From positions 1 through 64,000 of the forward strand of contig JBGVOD010000023.1 in NCBI GenBank assembly GCA_045126215.1: a stretch of 64,000 nt of DNA. The letters run 5' to 3'. Positions 35,360 through 44,287 of this stretch are shown piece by piece; positions within the stretch are counted from its first letter, which is position 1; each line of letters opens with the position of its first letter. The DNA comes from SVEL01 sp045126215 (GTDB lineage: Bacteria > Bacillota > Clostridia > Lachnospirales > Lachnospiraceae). The translations under genes were made by a program, and so were the position numbers. The notes beneath the pieces are model-generated. The model saw only the letters and a program-made list of their open reading frames with translations, ran no database searches and was not told the origin of the DNA.

Positions 35360-37665
35360 ACATTTTCATAAAAGAACTGAATTATTTCTTCGTATCCACA
35401 ACCATTTTTTCCAAGGAAGTTCGCACCATTCTGGCTCATACCAACTCCATGTCCGTATCCACCACCAATAATATTGTATCCTGATAAAAGATTGTCTGTT
35501 GCAATCGGATCAAATATCACATATGCACTTGGTAGTAAAGAAAATCCGTTCACATCGCTTCCGTTTAGCCTTTTAATAGTATAATTTGACATATTAAATA
35601 GTTTTCTTATGTTAAGTTCTCTATCGACTCTTATTGTCATATCACTTCCATATATAATGATATAATTCAATACACCACCTTGACCTCTGTCGCCTATTTC
35701 TATCTTTTTGACATTTCCTATATTGTCAATGTGTTCATTTACAAAGGAACCATCTGATTTCTTCACATAGACGCATGATTGATTTGAATCACAAATTTTT
35801 GATATATTTTCATTTACAAGTTTTGTAATATCCTCAAGTGTTAATGTAACATTCCACCTGTACCATGGATATTCACTATCAAAGGTTTCATATGTCATTC
35901 TGATAAAACTATCAAATGTAGCATTATCGGTTAAATCCATATCAGTATCAGCATTCGAAAATAATTTACCCTTTATATATGGTGTATTAGTTCCCCATAC
36001 CATTGTATCCGTAGAACTTCCACACGACGTAGAAAAGAAATATGCATTTATTATTTCACCTTCATACGTTATAACCTTTCCATATGTTTCTTCTACTGCA
36101 ATGGTTGATGCCTCCTGTTCTAGTGAATTGTTGTATACCTGATAATTGGTACTATCATCAACATGAGCACCAAATGCACTATAACCGTTCTGCTTAATCT
36201 GTTTTATTGCATAGCTTCTTGCACAAACAGCTTGTGTCTTTAAAGCTTCTATATTGTATGTATATGGCATTTCACTTGGAACAACACTTAATAAGTATTT
36301 TTCAACTGGAAGCTCATTTATTACCACTATTCTTCCATTGCTTGGTGCAAGCTCAATTGTACCTCTGTATGACGGACTTCCATATCCTCTCTCTATAGAA
36401 TTAATTGTAATTTTTGAATTAACCCCCTCTGGTGTAAGAACAATTCTTCCATTTTTCAATTGTTCATTATTTAAATCAAATCTTACAACTTCTCCCGGAT
36501 TAACTTTATATACATTATCACCGGATGTTACAACAATGCCTGTATCAGATGACACTTCTACCAAATCATGAAAAATATCTGTAAAACCTGTATTCATAAT
36601 TAACACTCTGATATTATCCGCATTTACATCTCTATCAAGTACAACTGCTACCACTTCATCATTATCAACAAAGAATTTTCCAATATCATATCCTACTAAT
36701 ATATCTTTTAAATTCTTTGTTTCAAGTGTCCCAAAGGTTTTATATACCTTTATATCTTTTGACAGATTATAAACGCCAAGCTTATCAATTTCGATTTTTT
36801 CATTATCATAGGCCATAACCTTTCCCGATACTGTTTTTTCTTTTATTGTGTATGAAGTCAGCTTCTTTTTTTCTACAGTTAAATCTGCGACAACATTACT
36901 ATAATTGCTAATCTTATCAGTAATAACAAACTCTCTGATAACTCCACATACATATGTCTTTATTTTGCCACCATCTATTGAAACGACCCATGCATTCTTA
37001 TAAGCAACTTTTTCAGAAATCACATCTCCTATAAGAAGTAACTCATCATCTCTGATATATGCTGATACTTCTTTATCAATATAATAATCAACATTTATAC
37101 CTGAATATTTCAATTTCCCTGCATTACTTGCAAGAGTCCACTTTTCAAGAGTCGCAACATTTGATGGAGTTGCTGCAATTACGATATTTTTTTTCTGAAT
37201 ATTCCCATCTTTGTCGCATTGTTCAACTAGCAAATCATAAATATTTTTCCATTCATCGTATGTAATCTTAGCGGAAGCTTTGTTATTATTGACATAAGCA
37301 AGTAATTTTTTATCGACAATACCAATATTTGTAAATAAACTGTCTAGATTTCTATATGTAAATATTTCGTATGCGTCAGCTTCTGTTGGTTTAATATCTT
37401 TTGTGCTAAAATATCCTAACTCATACATTCCATTCATATACGAAACATACCAATTATCATTCTTACCATCAAACCTGTCATTTTCTATCCGGTTCAAATC
37501 ATCATTGGACATAAACAGCATCGATACATCTTTCGCAACAACTGCGTTTGTAATGTAATTTTTTGCAGGATTGCTTTCCTTTTTTCCGATTAATGAATAG
37601 ACAATCATGCCAATTACCAGTACACAACATATTGTCAACAGTATTATTGTTTTCTTATTCTTCAT
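35338..37665 (-). CDS. large SpoIID/LytB-domain protein
   Basis: 775 residues with an N-terminal membrane anchor (about 7-26, TIILLTICCVLVIGMIVYSL). About 400 residues of beta-rich sequence without recognised domain follow. The SpoIID/LytB domain is from about 430 on: INELPVEKYLLSVVPSEMPY, IEALKTQAVCARSYAIKQI, the VYNNSLEQEAST stretch and a C-terminal GYGHGVGMSQNGANFLGKNG. SpoIID proteins are lytic transglycosylases that cut denuded glycan strands. This form is more than twice the length of sporulation SpoIID, so a vegetative or SpoIID-paralogue wall role is possible. The stop overlaps the convergent YihY-type gene. Confidence 0.85.
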   Translation of the reverse strand: MKNKKTIILLTICCVLVIGMIVYSLIGKKESNPAKNYITNAVVAKDVSMLFMSNDDLNRIENDRFDGKNDNWYVSYMNGMYELGYFSTKDIKPTEADAYEIFTYRNLDSLFTNIGIVDKKLLAYVNNNKASAKITYDEWKNIYDLLVEQCDKDGNIQKKNIVIAATPSNVATLEKWTLASNAGKLKYSGINVDYYIDKEVSAYIRDDELLLIGDVISEKVAYKNAWVVSIDGGKIKTYVCGVIREFVITDKISNYSNVVADLTVEKKKLTSYTIKEKTVSGKVMAYDNEKIEIDKLGVYNLSKDIKVYKTFGTLETKNLKDILVGYDIGKFFVDNDEVVAVVLDRDVNADNIRVLIMNTGFTDIFHDLVEVSSDTGIVVTSGDNVYKVNPGEVVRFDLNNEQLKNGRIVLTPEGVNSKITINSIERGYGSPSYRGTIELAPSNGRIVVINELPVEKYLLSVVPSEMPYTYNIEALKTQAVCARSYAIKQIKQNGYSAFGAHVDDSTNYQVYNNSLEQEASTIAVEETYGKVITYEGEIINAYFFSTSCGSSTDTMVWGTNTPYIKGKLFSNADTDMDLTDNATFDSFIRMTYETFDSEYPWYRWNVTLTLEDITKLVNENISKICDSNQSCVYVKKSDGSFVNEHIDNIGNVKKIEIGDRGQGGVLNYIIIYGSDMTIRVDRELNIRKLFNMSNYTIKRLNGSDVNGFSLLPSAYVIFDPIATDNLLSGYNIIGGGYGHGVGMSQNGANFLGKNGCGYEEIIQFFYENVKVEKIY

Positions 37666-37691
37666 TTACTATAATTCTCCATTTTAACCTT

Positions 37692-37720
37692 AAAAAAGCA
37701 GCATATATATGCTGCTTTTT
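37692..37720 (-). terminator. terminator of 6S RNA
   Basis: AAAAAGCAGCATATATATGC is the left part of a near-perfect palindrome ending GCTGCTTTTTT on the minus strand. It follows directly on the 3' end of the 6S RNA. Confidence 0.85.
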
Positions 37721-37900
37721 ATGTTCCCAAAATGCCGGTCCTGCTTTTTGAGTCCTAGCAAAGCTAGGTGGGCAACCGCAATCTGGAATCTGTCTTCCAC
37801 TTATAGAGGCCTGACATCAACACAGATAATATAGGAATCCCTTTTAAAAAGTGTAGGTTCAAAATTCACAGGTTATCGAACATTTCAGGTAACATATTTC
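37721..37900 (-). ncRNA. ssrS: 6S RNA
   Basis: About 180 nucleotides. The 5' segment ATGTTACCTGAAATGTTCG pairs with the 3' segment CCGGCATTTTGGGAACAT to close a long rod, as in 6S RNA; CTGA(A/G)ATGTTCG and GGCAT(C/T)T(C/T)GG also agree with the E. coli molecule. The interior contains large open sides (GGGATTCCTATATTATCTG; TTGCCCACCTAGC) where the promoter-like bubble is expected, with a small CCTAGCTTTGCTAGG hairpin. 6S RNA binds the housekeeping RNA polymerase holoenzyme and damps transcription in slow growth. A TATAAT -10 box lies about ten bases before the 5' end, and an intrinsic terminator follows. Confidence 0.85.
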
Positions 37901-37908
37901 TTATGATT

Positions 37909-37914
37909 ATTATA
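37909..37914 (-). promoter_or_regulatory. -10 box of 6S RNA
   Basis: TATAAT on the minus strand, with the predicted start at about 37900-37902. The -35 region is not well defined. Confidence 0.5.
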
Positions 37915-38023
37915 CTTTAATCATACCTATTTTTCAACTGTTTTTTTTAATGAAAAAAGTGGAATTTTCCTTTATTTTTCGCCGTTTTTCGCACATTAAC
38001 CAAACAGTAGAAATATATCTTCT

Positions 38024-38091
38024 ACTTCTGATAATCAAGCGGTTAAATCTATTTTTTACTTCTGAAAATTAAGCAGTTAAATCTATTTTTC
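38024..38091 (-). repeat. tandem duplicate of a gene's 3' end
   Basis: Two adjacent copies of about 34 bases, 85-90 percent identical. The copy at 38058-38091 is the real end of the HExxH gene (KIDLTA plus TAA). The copy at 38024-38056 also reads KIDLTA followed by TGA, in the untranslated trailer. Confidence 0.75.
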
Positions 38092-38476
38092 TACCAGTCA
38101 TCTTTGCCGCATCCTGGGATTTTCTCTCCTGTTGGTAAGGGTTACTTTCATTTGGATATTTAATCATTGTACGTGTCTCTCCTCCTGAAACATACACTCT
38201 TCCACATTCCGGACAAACATCTGTATGAATAGACACGCTGGCAGAAACAACTTTACCATTCTTTTCACCAGCCTTTGTATAAGCATTAGATACATGTTCA
38301 GCCTCATGTCCTGCTACAGCTGCACCGGCAGCCTCTGGTGAAATATGAGTTGCTGATTTAAAGGAAACATTTTCATCAGATCCATCCTTATACTTTCTAT
38401 TCTTACAGGTTTCACATTCACCGTTTCCATATCCATTTCCATTATAATTTTGAAATAATGATATATTATAACTCAT
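38069..38476 (-). CDS. small HExxH protein, SprA-like metalloprotease candidate
   Basis: 135 residues. HISPEAAGAAVAGHEAEHVS contains HEAEH, the zinc-protease HExxH pattern, at about 57-61. Before it is a CxxC pair (CETCKNRKY) and after it VCPECGRVYVSGGETRTMIK, another CxxC. This layout resembles small Firmicute proteins related to the SprA metalloprotease family. There is no signal peptide. Whether it is an active protease is open, since only the core motif is visible. GAGAT-like ribosome-binding sequence precedes. Stands alone between 6S RNA and ilvC. Confidence 0.6.
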   Translation of the reverse strand: MSYNISLFQNYNGNGYGNGECETCKNRKYKDGSDENVSFKSATHISPEAAGAAVAGHEAEHVSNAYTKAGEKNGKVVSASVSIHTDVCPECGRVYVSGGETRTMIKYPNESNPYQQERKSQDAAKMTGRKIDLTA

Positions 38477-38561
38477 CTCAATGCACCTTCAATCCAATTT
38501 AACAATAAAAATGCTTCACATTACAACTCTACCTATATTGATTATAGCACACTAGTTTTAT

Positions 38562-38598
38562 AAAAAAAAGAGGCGTTGCACAAAAAAATGCAACGCCA
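38562..38598 (-). terminator. terminator of ilvC
   Basis: GGCGTTGCA and TGCAACGCC form a nine-base GC-rich stem, followed by TC and eight T residues on the minus strand. Confidence 0.93.
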
Positions 38599-38628
38599 AC
38601 ATTTAATATACTATACTTAAATTAATAA

Positions 38629-39648
38629 TTAGTTGTTAATTAACTTATCACTTTCATTATTCCAGCTGTAAAGCTTTCTGATTTCCTCACCAACTACTTC
38701 TGATGGATGTTCAGCAGCTAACTTTCTCATAGCCTTAAAGTGAGCCTGTCCACCTGCAGCTGACATATCTAATAAGAAGTCTTTTGCAAATGTTCCATCC
38801 TGGATATCTTTTAAGATCTTCTTCATTGTCTTCTTTGTTTCTTCTGTGATAATCTTTGGTCCTGTTATGTAATCACCATATTCAGCTGTATTTGAAATAG
38901 AATATCTCATTCCTGCAAAACCAGACTGGTAAATTAAGTCAACAATAAGCTTCATTTCATGGATACATTCAAAATATGCATTTCTTGGATCATATCCTGC
39001 TTCTACTAATGTTTCGAAACCACACTGCATAAGTGCACATACACCACCACAAAGAACTGCCTGTTCACCAAATAAGTCTGTTTCTGTTTCTGTTCTGAAT
39101 GTTGTTTCAAGAACACCAGCTCTAGCTCCACCGATTGCTAAAGCATATGCTAAAGCGATATCCTGAGCCTTGCCTGTAGCATCCTGATGTACAGCTACTA
39201 AACAAGGAACACCCTTACCTGCCTGGTATTCGCTTCTTACTGTATGACCTGGTCCCTTAGGAGCGATCATTGTAACGTCAACATCCTTTGGAGGAACAAT
39301 CTGACCAAAATGAATATTGAAACCATGAGCAAACATAAGCATATTTCCTGGTTCAAGGTTTGGTTCAATTGATTCCTTATATAATTTAGCCTGTAATTCA
39401 TCATTAATAAGAATCATAATGATATCAGCTTTTTTTGCAGCTTCAGCAGCTGTATATACTTCAAATCCCTGAGCTTCAGCTTTAGCCCATGATTTGCTTC
39501 CTTCATATAAGCCGATGATAACATTGCATCCTGATTCCTTTGCATTCAATGCATGAGCATGACCCTGACTACCGTATCCGATAACAGCGATTGTCTTGCC
39601 TTCTAATAATGATAAGTTACAATCTTCCTGGTAAAATATCTTTGCCAT
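38629..39648 (-). CDS. ilvC: ketol-acid reductoisomerase
   Basis: 339 residues, class I. Second step of valine and isoleucine synthesis: Mg-dependent alkyl migration and NADPH reduction of acetolactate or acetohydroxybutyrate. Features: IAVIGYGSQGHAHALNAKESG, then MILINDELQAKLY, MFAHGFNIHFG, MIAPKGPGHTVR, and the catalytic knot with LFGEQAVLCGG, ETLVEAGYDPRNAYFECIHE and ISNTAEYG. It follows ilvN by 75 bases, probably in one transcript, and has GGAGG at its start. Confidence 0.97.
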   Translation of the reverse strand: MAKIFYQEDCNLSLLEGKTIAVIGYGSQGHAHALNAKESGCNVIIGLYEGSKSWAKAEAQGFEVYTAAEAAKKADIIMILINDELQAKLYKESIEPNLEPGNMLMFAHGFNIHFGQIVPPKDVDVTMIAPKGPGHTVRSEYQAGKGVPCLVAVHQDATGKAQDIALAYALAIGGARAGVLETTFRTETETDLFGEQAVLCGGVCALMQCGFETLVEAGYDPRNAYFECIHEMKLIVDLIYQSGFAGMRYSISNTAEYGDYITGPKIITEETKKTMKKILKDIQDGTFAKDFLLDMSAAGGQAHFKAMRKLAAEHPSEVVGEEIRKLYSWNNESDKLINN

Positions 39649-39723
39649 TTTAAAATTCCTCCATTTTATAAAATGATTTTATATAATGCTTAACACTTCA
39701 AATAGAAAGTATCGGCATATTAA

Positions 39724-40209
39724 CTATTTTGTAACGCCTCTGTTTAAACCTGTTATACCTGTTCTAACAAGTTCAAGTATTTCAAATCCTTCAAGCAAAC
39801 CAACAAATGCATCAAGCTTTTGCTGATTACCTGTAAGCTCTATCATAAGAGACTCTGTACTAACGTCAACAATCTTAGCTCTGAACACATCTGTAATAGC
39901 TATAATCTGCTGTCTCTGTTCAGCATTTGCAGCAACCTTAACTAAAATAAGCTCTCTGCAAACAGATTCGCCATCTTTTAATTCTTTAATCTCTTTTACA
40001 TCAATAAGCTTATTCATCTGCTTCTCGATTTGTTCTAATATTTCATCATCTCCATGAACAACAATTGTCATTCTCGAAAATGAGGGATTCTCTGTTTCAC
40101 TAACTGTTAAGCTGTCAATGTTGTATCCTCTTCTGCTGAACAAACCAGCAACTCTGTTAAGAACACCTGAAGTATTGCCAACTAAAACTGAAAGAACCAT
40201 CTTTCTCAT
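39724..40209 (-). CDS. ilvN: acetolactate synthase small (regulatory) subunit
   Basis: 161 residues. ACT domain at the N-terminus with VLVGNTSGVLNRVAGLFSRR, GYNIDSLTVSETENP and SRMTIVVHGDDE; a C-terminal ALS_ss domain with KVAANAEQRQQIIAI and ELTGNQQKLDAFVGLL. It binds valine and controls the catalytic subunit. The catalytic subunit gene ilvB, often directly upstream, is not here: the gene before it is the opposite-strand CheX-like gene. Starts after GAGGTG. Confidence 0.94.
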   Translation of the reverse strand: MRKMVLSVLVGNTSGVLNRVAGLFSRRGYNIDSLTVSETENPSFSRMTIVVHGDDEILEQIEKQMNKLIDVKEIKELKDGESVCRELILVKVAANAEQRQQIIAITDVFRAKIVDVSTESLMIELTGNQQKLDAFVGLLEGFEILELVRTGITGLNRGVTK

Positions 40210-40408
40210 ACAAGCACCTCATATCTTTAATCTAGTAAAATACTCTTATTATATTAACATATTTGTGCTGTTTGTCAATGTGGGTTTTTCACATTTTATG
40301 TACTATTTTAGCTTTATGATAATTGATTTTTCTGTTTTAAAGTGTTATAATCTAAAACAGTAAGATTGGTACTTATACTTAATATAATATTTTGAAAGGG
40401 GATTCTTT

Positions 40409-41293
40409 ATGTTTAAGGAATTGTTTGGTTCGTACCTTATTGAATCCGGAAAATTAACTGTTGAACAATACTCAGCTATTAAGGAATCAATGAAGAGTAT
40501 GCGTGTTAAGCTCGGTATTATTGCAGTATCCGAGAAATTTATTACAGAAGATCAGGCTGATGAAATCAACCGTGCACAAGCTGCAATGGACAAAAGATTC
40601 GGAGATATCGCCATAGAAAAGGGCTACCTTACAGATGACCAGGTTTGTCATTTGCTTAGTATGCAGGGAAATCCTTTTATGCAATTCACACAGGCAACTG
40701 TTGAATTAGGTTTTATGACAATATCAGAGATTGATCAGGCGATGTCAGATTATCAACAGGCAAATAATTTTTCTGATGATGATATTGATTCAATCAAAAC
40801 AGGTGATGTTGATAGGATATCTTCTGTTTTTGTTAAATCAGGAAATGAATTTGTAGATGATTTATTCTCACTTGCTCTCAGAAATATTATAAGATTTATT
40901 TCTACCGAAATAACTATCAGTAAAGTTGAAGAATTATGTTCATATGAATATGAGCATATTGCTGGTCAGGAAGTTAAGGGCGACCACCAGATTCTTTTAG
41001 CATTTGCAGGTAATGGCAAGTCTCTTCTTTCGGTTGCAAGTACATTTGCCAAAGAAGAATTCAGCGATGTTGATGAAGATGCATATGATTCAGTATGTGA
41101 ATTTACAAATTGCATAAATGGTTTATATGCTTCAAGGTTAAGCAAAGAAGGAATTAACATTGATATGTTACCACCTCTTTTCTTCAACAACGGAGTTTTA
41201 AAATCTTCAAAGATTTATAAATTACCAATGACCATTATGGATTCAAAGGTAGATTTAATAATGACAATCGATGAAGAATATAAAATAGGTTAG
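40409..41293 (+). CDS. CheX-like chemotaxis phosphatase fused to a GspE/PilB-type N-terminal domain
   Basis: 294 residues. The first 130 residues have two short helical repeats beginning FGSYLIESGKLTVEQYSAIK and FGDIAIEKGYLTDDQVCHLL, the pattern of the MshEN/GspE N-terminal family. From about 145 on it resembles CheC/CheX-type domains: EFVDDLFSLALRNIIRFIST, then DSVCEFTNCINGLYASRLSK with the E-x2-N signature of CheY-P phosphatases. Cytoplasmic, probably dephosphorylates the CheY-like protein encoded 12 bases downstream. AAAGGGG ribosome-binding site. Confidence 0.75.
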   Translation: MFKELFGSYLIESGKLTVEQYSAIKESMKSMRVKLGIIAVSEKFITEDQADEINRAQAAMDKRFGDIAIEKGYLTDDQVCHLLSMQGNPFMQFTQATVELGFMTISEIDQAMSDYQQANNFSDDDIDSIKTGDVDRISSVFVKSGNEFVDDLFSLALRNIIRFISTEITISKVEELCSYEYEHIAGQEVKGDHQILLAFAGNGKSLLSVASTFAKEEFSDVDEDAYDSVCEFTNCINGLYASRLSKEGINIDMLPPLFFNNGVLKSSKIYKLPMTIMDSKVDLIMTIDEEYKIG

Positions 41294-41305
41294 GAGGTAG
41301 GTTTT

Positions 41306-41668
41306 ATGTCATCAGTACTTATTGTAGATGATTCAAGAACATCTAGAAAAGTTTTAAGAACCATATTAGAAGAAGCTGGTCATACAGTAGTAGACGAAGC
41401 TACAAATGGTGATGAAGGTTTTAAAAAATGCAAGCTATGTAAGCCAGAGCTTGTTACTCTTGATATTACAATGCCAGTTCTTGATGGTATTGAAGCACTT
41501 CAGATTATAAAGACAAGATATCCTGAGATAAAAGTTATCATGGTTACTGCAGCAGGACAGAACAATAAAATGGTTGAAGCTGTAAAATATGGTGCAGATG
41601 ATTTCATTGCCAAGCCATTTGATGCTAGTCAGATTCTTGATTCTATAAAGAAAGTAATGGGATTATAA
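41306..41668 (+). CDS. CheY-like single-domain response regulator
   Basis: 120 residues, receiver domain only. Acidic pair in LIVDDSRTSRKVL, phosphoacceptor Asp in VTLDITMPVLDG (about residue 52), Thr in MVTAAGQ and Lys in FIAKPFD. The motif order is that of CheY rather than transcription regulators. It is preceded by the CheX-like gene in a two-gene operon with GGAGG at its start. No kinase is nearby, so its input must come from elsewhere. Confidence 0.92.
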   Translation: MSSVLIVDDSRTSRKVLRTILEEAGHTVVDEATNGDEGFKKCKLCKPELVTLDITMPVLDGIEALQIIKTRYPEIKVIMVTAAGQNNKMVEAVKYGADDFIAKPFDASQILDSIKKVMGL

Positions 41669-41721
41669 TATCTCTATTTATTACATATTGGAAATATCAA
41701 TTTTTCAACGTTTTCTTATCT

Positions 41722-41757
41722 AAAAGAGGCCGCACATTCAATGTGCAGCCTCTTTTT
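41722..41757. terminator. bidirectional terminator between cheY-like and pheT
   Basis: AAAAGAGGC-GCACATT and ATGTGC-GCCTCTTTTT form a long stem with one mismatch and T tracts on both strands. It can end both convergent operons. Confidence 0.92.
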
Positions 41758-41778
41758 ATTTCCTAATTTCCTAATTTT

Positions 41779-44199
41779 CTAGCTTCTTAAATCAATATCC
41801 AACTGATTTTTTAAGTTCTTAAGTATTTTATTTACAAATCTGTCTACTGAATCATTTTCAAATGCCTGATCCTTTGGAACAAAATTAATTGTAAACGCCA
41901 TACTTCTCTTATCTTCCGGTATCTGTCCACCTTCATATACATCAAAAAGTTTAATACTCTTTGCATATGCGCATGAATTTCTGATGACTTCTTCAACCTG
42001 ACCACAAGTTATATCTTTACCCATTACTAAAGCTAAATCTCTGCTTTCCTCTGCAAACTTTGAAAGTGGTTCGAATGACGCCTTATTTCCATACCATTTA
42101 GAAAGTAACTTCATATCAATTTCCATAATATACGCAGATGTACGTAAATCCAACTCATCAGCAACATCATACGCAACTTTACCAAGATATCCAACTTCAA
42201 CATCACCGCATTTTATTATAGCTGTCTGATATGGATGAAGGAATGTCTTTTCTGCCGGTTCATATGTGAATTCTACAAACAATGTTTCTGCAACTTTATT
42301 AGCAATTCCCTTTAAAGTAAAGAATGTTTCTGCATCACCAAATATACCAACGCAAAGAGTTTCTCTTTCATCCGGATAATCTGTAAGAGGTAATTCTTTC
42401 GGAATAAATACATTTCCAACCTCGAATAATCTACCTTGCAGATTTCCCTTCTTCTGATTTCTCGAAATTGCGTTCAGCATAGAGGCAGCAAGAGTTGTTC
42501 TCATAAGAGAAAGTTCCTCATTGATTGGATTCATAATTCTTATTGCATGTCTTTCTTTTGCATCTTCTGGTAATCTTAACAGGTCAAGATCTGATGGTGA
42601 GAAGAATGAGTAATGAATGCACTCATATGCTCCAATACTACAGAGAGCTTTCTTAAGTTTAAGTTCTTTTTTCTGTTTATTATTATTACCACCCATTGTA
42701 ACCTTTGCATCAGGCATAAATGTTGGAATAACGTGTTCATAACCATACATACGAATTACTTCTTCTGCCACATCAGGATATGATTCCATATCTTCACGAT
42801 ATGCAGGAATCAGTAATGTAAGCTCATCTCCATTAATAGAAGGTGCAAAGTTAAGATTTTCCATAATTCTGACAATTTCATCATTTGGAACTTCTATTCC
42901 CAATACATTATTTACTTTGTTGATGCTTACCTTCATTTCCTTTGGTTCAATTGAATTACCTGTATTTACATCAATATGAGTTGAAGAAATCTTTCCACAT
43001 CCTAATTCTTCAACTAAATGAAGGGCTCTCTTAATTGCAAAATATGTTGAATACTCATCAACACCTTTTTCATATCTGGCACTGGCATCCGAACGTTTTC
43101 CAAGTGCTCTTGCTGTCTTTCTTATATTGTCTCTTGCAAATTTTGCAGATTCAAACATAACTTCTTTTGTAGTATCTCGTATTTCTGAATTAAGCCCACC
43201 CATTATACCAGCTAATGCTACAGGCTTTACTCCATCACAAATCACAAGATTATTTTCGTTTAATGTGTATTCCTGTGAATCAAGAGTTATTATCTTTTCT
43301 TCATTTTTTGCACGTCTGACATTAATTGCATTTCCCTCAAGATAATCACAATCAAATGCATGCATTGGCTGTCCCAATTCTTTCATTACATAATTTGTAA
43401 TATCAACAATATTTGAAATTGAATCAATACCAACTAAAGCAAGTCTTCTCTTCATCCAAAGTGGGGATTCGCCAATCTTTACATCATGTACGTAATGTGC
43501 AATATATCTTGGACAAATATCTGCTGCTTCAACTGTAACATTAAATCCATCTTTCTTTACATCAGTTTCTGTATATTCATATGATGGTTCTTTAAGTTCA
43601 ACATCAAGTACAGCGGCAACTTCTCTGGCAATACCTAAAATACTCTGGCAATCTGGTCTGTTTGCTGTTATTGAAATATCAAAAATCCAATCATCAAGAC
43701 CCAATAAAGGTTTTACATCAGAGCCAACGACAGCATCATCCGGCAAAACTAAAAGTCCGTTATACCCTGCACCTGGGAACATATTTTCAGATACCCCCAG
43801 TTCAACGCCCGAACAAAGCATACCACAAGATTCATAACCACGTAATTTTCCTTTTTTAATTGTCATTACGCCTTCAATTGTTTTATGGTCTTTTGCTGTT
43901 GCATAAACAGTTGCTCCAACAAGTGCAAGTGGGAACTTTCCACCAGCTTTTACATTATCAGCGCCACAACAAACCTGAAATGTACCATGCTCTCCTGCAT
44001 TTACTTTTGTTAAACTTAAATGTGTTTCAGGTATAGGTTCACACTCTTCTACAAGACCTACTACAACATTTGAAATATCTTTTCCAACCTCATTTAATTC
44101 TTCAACTTCAAAACCGCATGAGAAAAGCTTTTTTTCAAGCTCATGAGGTTCTATATTTATATCTACATATTCTTTAAGCCAGCTTAATGGTAATAACAT
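41779..44199 (-). CDS. pheT: phenylalanyl-tRNA synthetase beta subunit
   Basis: 806 residues. N-terminal tRNA-binding OB domain (about 40-150, with VVGLVEECEPIPETHLS and CGADNVKAGGKFPLA), B3/B4 editing domain (ITANRPDCQSILGIAREVAA through MKRRLALVGIDSISNIVDITN), B5, then a catalytic-like core and a C-terminal anticodon-binding domain (FEPLSKFAEESRDLALVM to LDIDLRS). The frame opens four codons earlier at 44211; the ATG at 44199 is right because GGAGG lies five bases before it. Follows pheS by 88 bases under T-box control. Confidence 0.97.
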   Translation of the reverse strand: MLLPLSWLKEYVDINIEPHELEKKLFSCGFEVEELNEVGKDISNVVVGLVEECEPIPETHLSLTKVNAGEHGTFQVCCGADNVKAGGKFPLALVGATVYATAKDHKTIEGVMTIKKGKLRGYESCGMLCSGVELGVSENMFPGAGYNGLLVLPDDAVVGSDVKPLLGLDDWIFDISITANRPDCQSILGIAREVAAVLDVELKEPSYEYTETDVKKDGFNVTVEAADICPRYIAHYVHDVKIGESPLWMKRRLALVGIDSISNIVDITNYVMKELGQPMHAFDCDYLEGNAINVRRAKNEEKIITLDSQEYTLNENNLVICDGVKPVALAGIMGGLNSEIRDTTKEVMFESAKFARDNIRKTARALGKRSDASARYEKGVDEYSTYFAIKRALHLVEELGCGKISSTHIDVNTGNSIEPKEMKVSINKVNNVLGIEVPNDEIVRIMENLNFAPSINGDELTLLIPAYREDMESYPDVAEEVIRMYGYEHVIPTFMPDAKVTMGGNNNKQKKELKLKKALCSIGAYECIHYSFFSPSDLDLLRLPEDAKERHAIRIMNPINEELSLMRTTLAASMLNAISRNQKKGNLQGRLFEVGNVFIPKELPLTDYPDERETLCVGIFGDAETFFTLKGIANKVAETLFVEFTYEPAEKTFLHPYQTAIIKCGDVEVGYLGKVAYDVADELDLRTSAYIMEIDMKLLSKWYGNKASFEPLSKFAEESRDLALVMGKDITCGQVEEVIRNSCAYAKSIKLFDVYEGGQIPEDKRSMAFTINFVPKDQAFENDSVDRFVNKILKNLKNQLDIDLRS

Positions 44200-44287
44200 T
44201 TTTTCCTCCATTCCGACATCTTATGTCAGTCTTTCTATTTGAAATGATTTTTATTGTAACAAACTATAATTCAAAACTCACTAGCAG

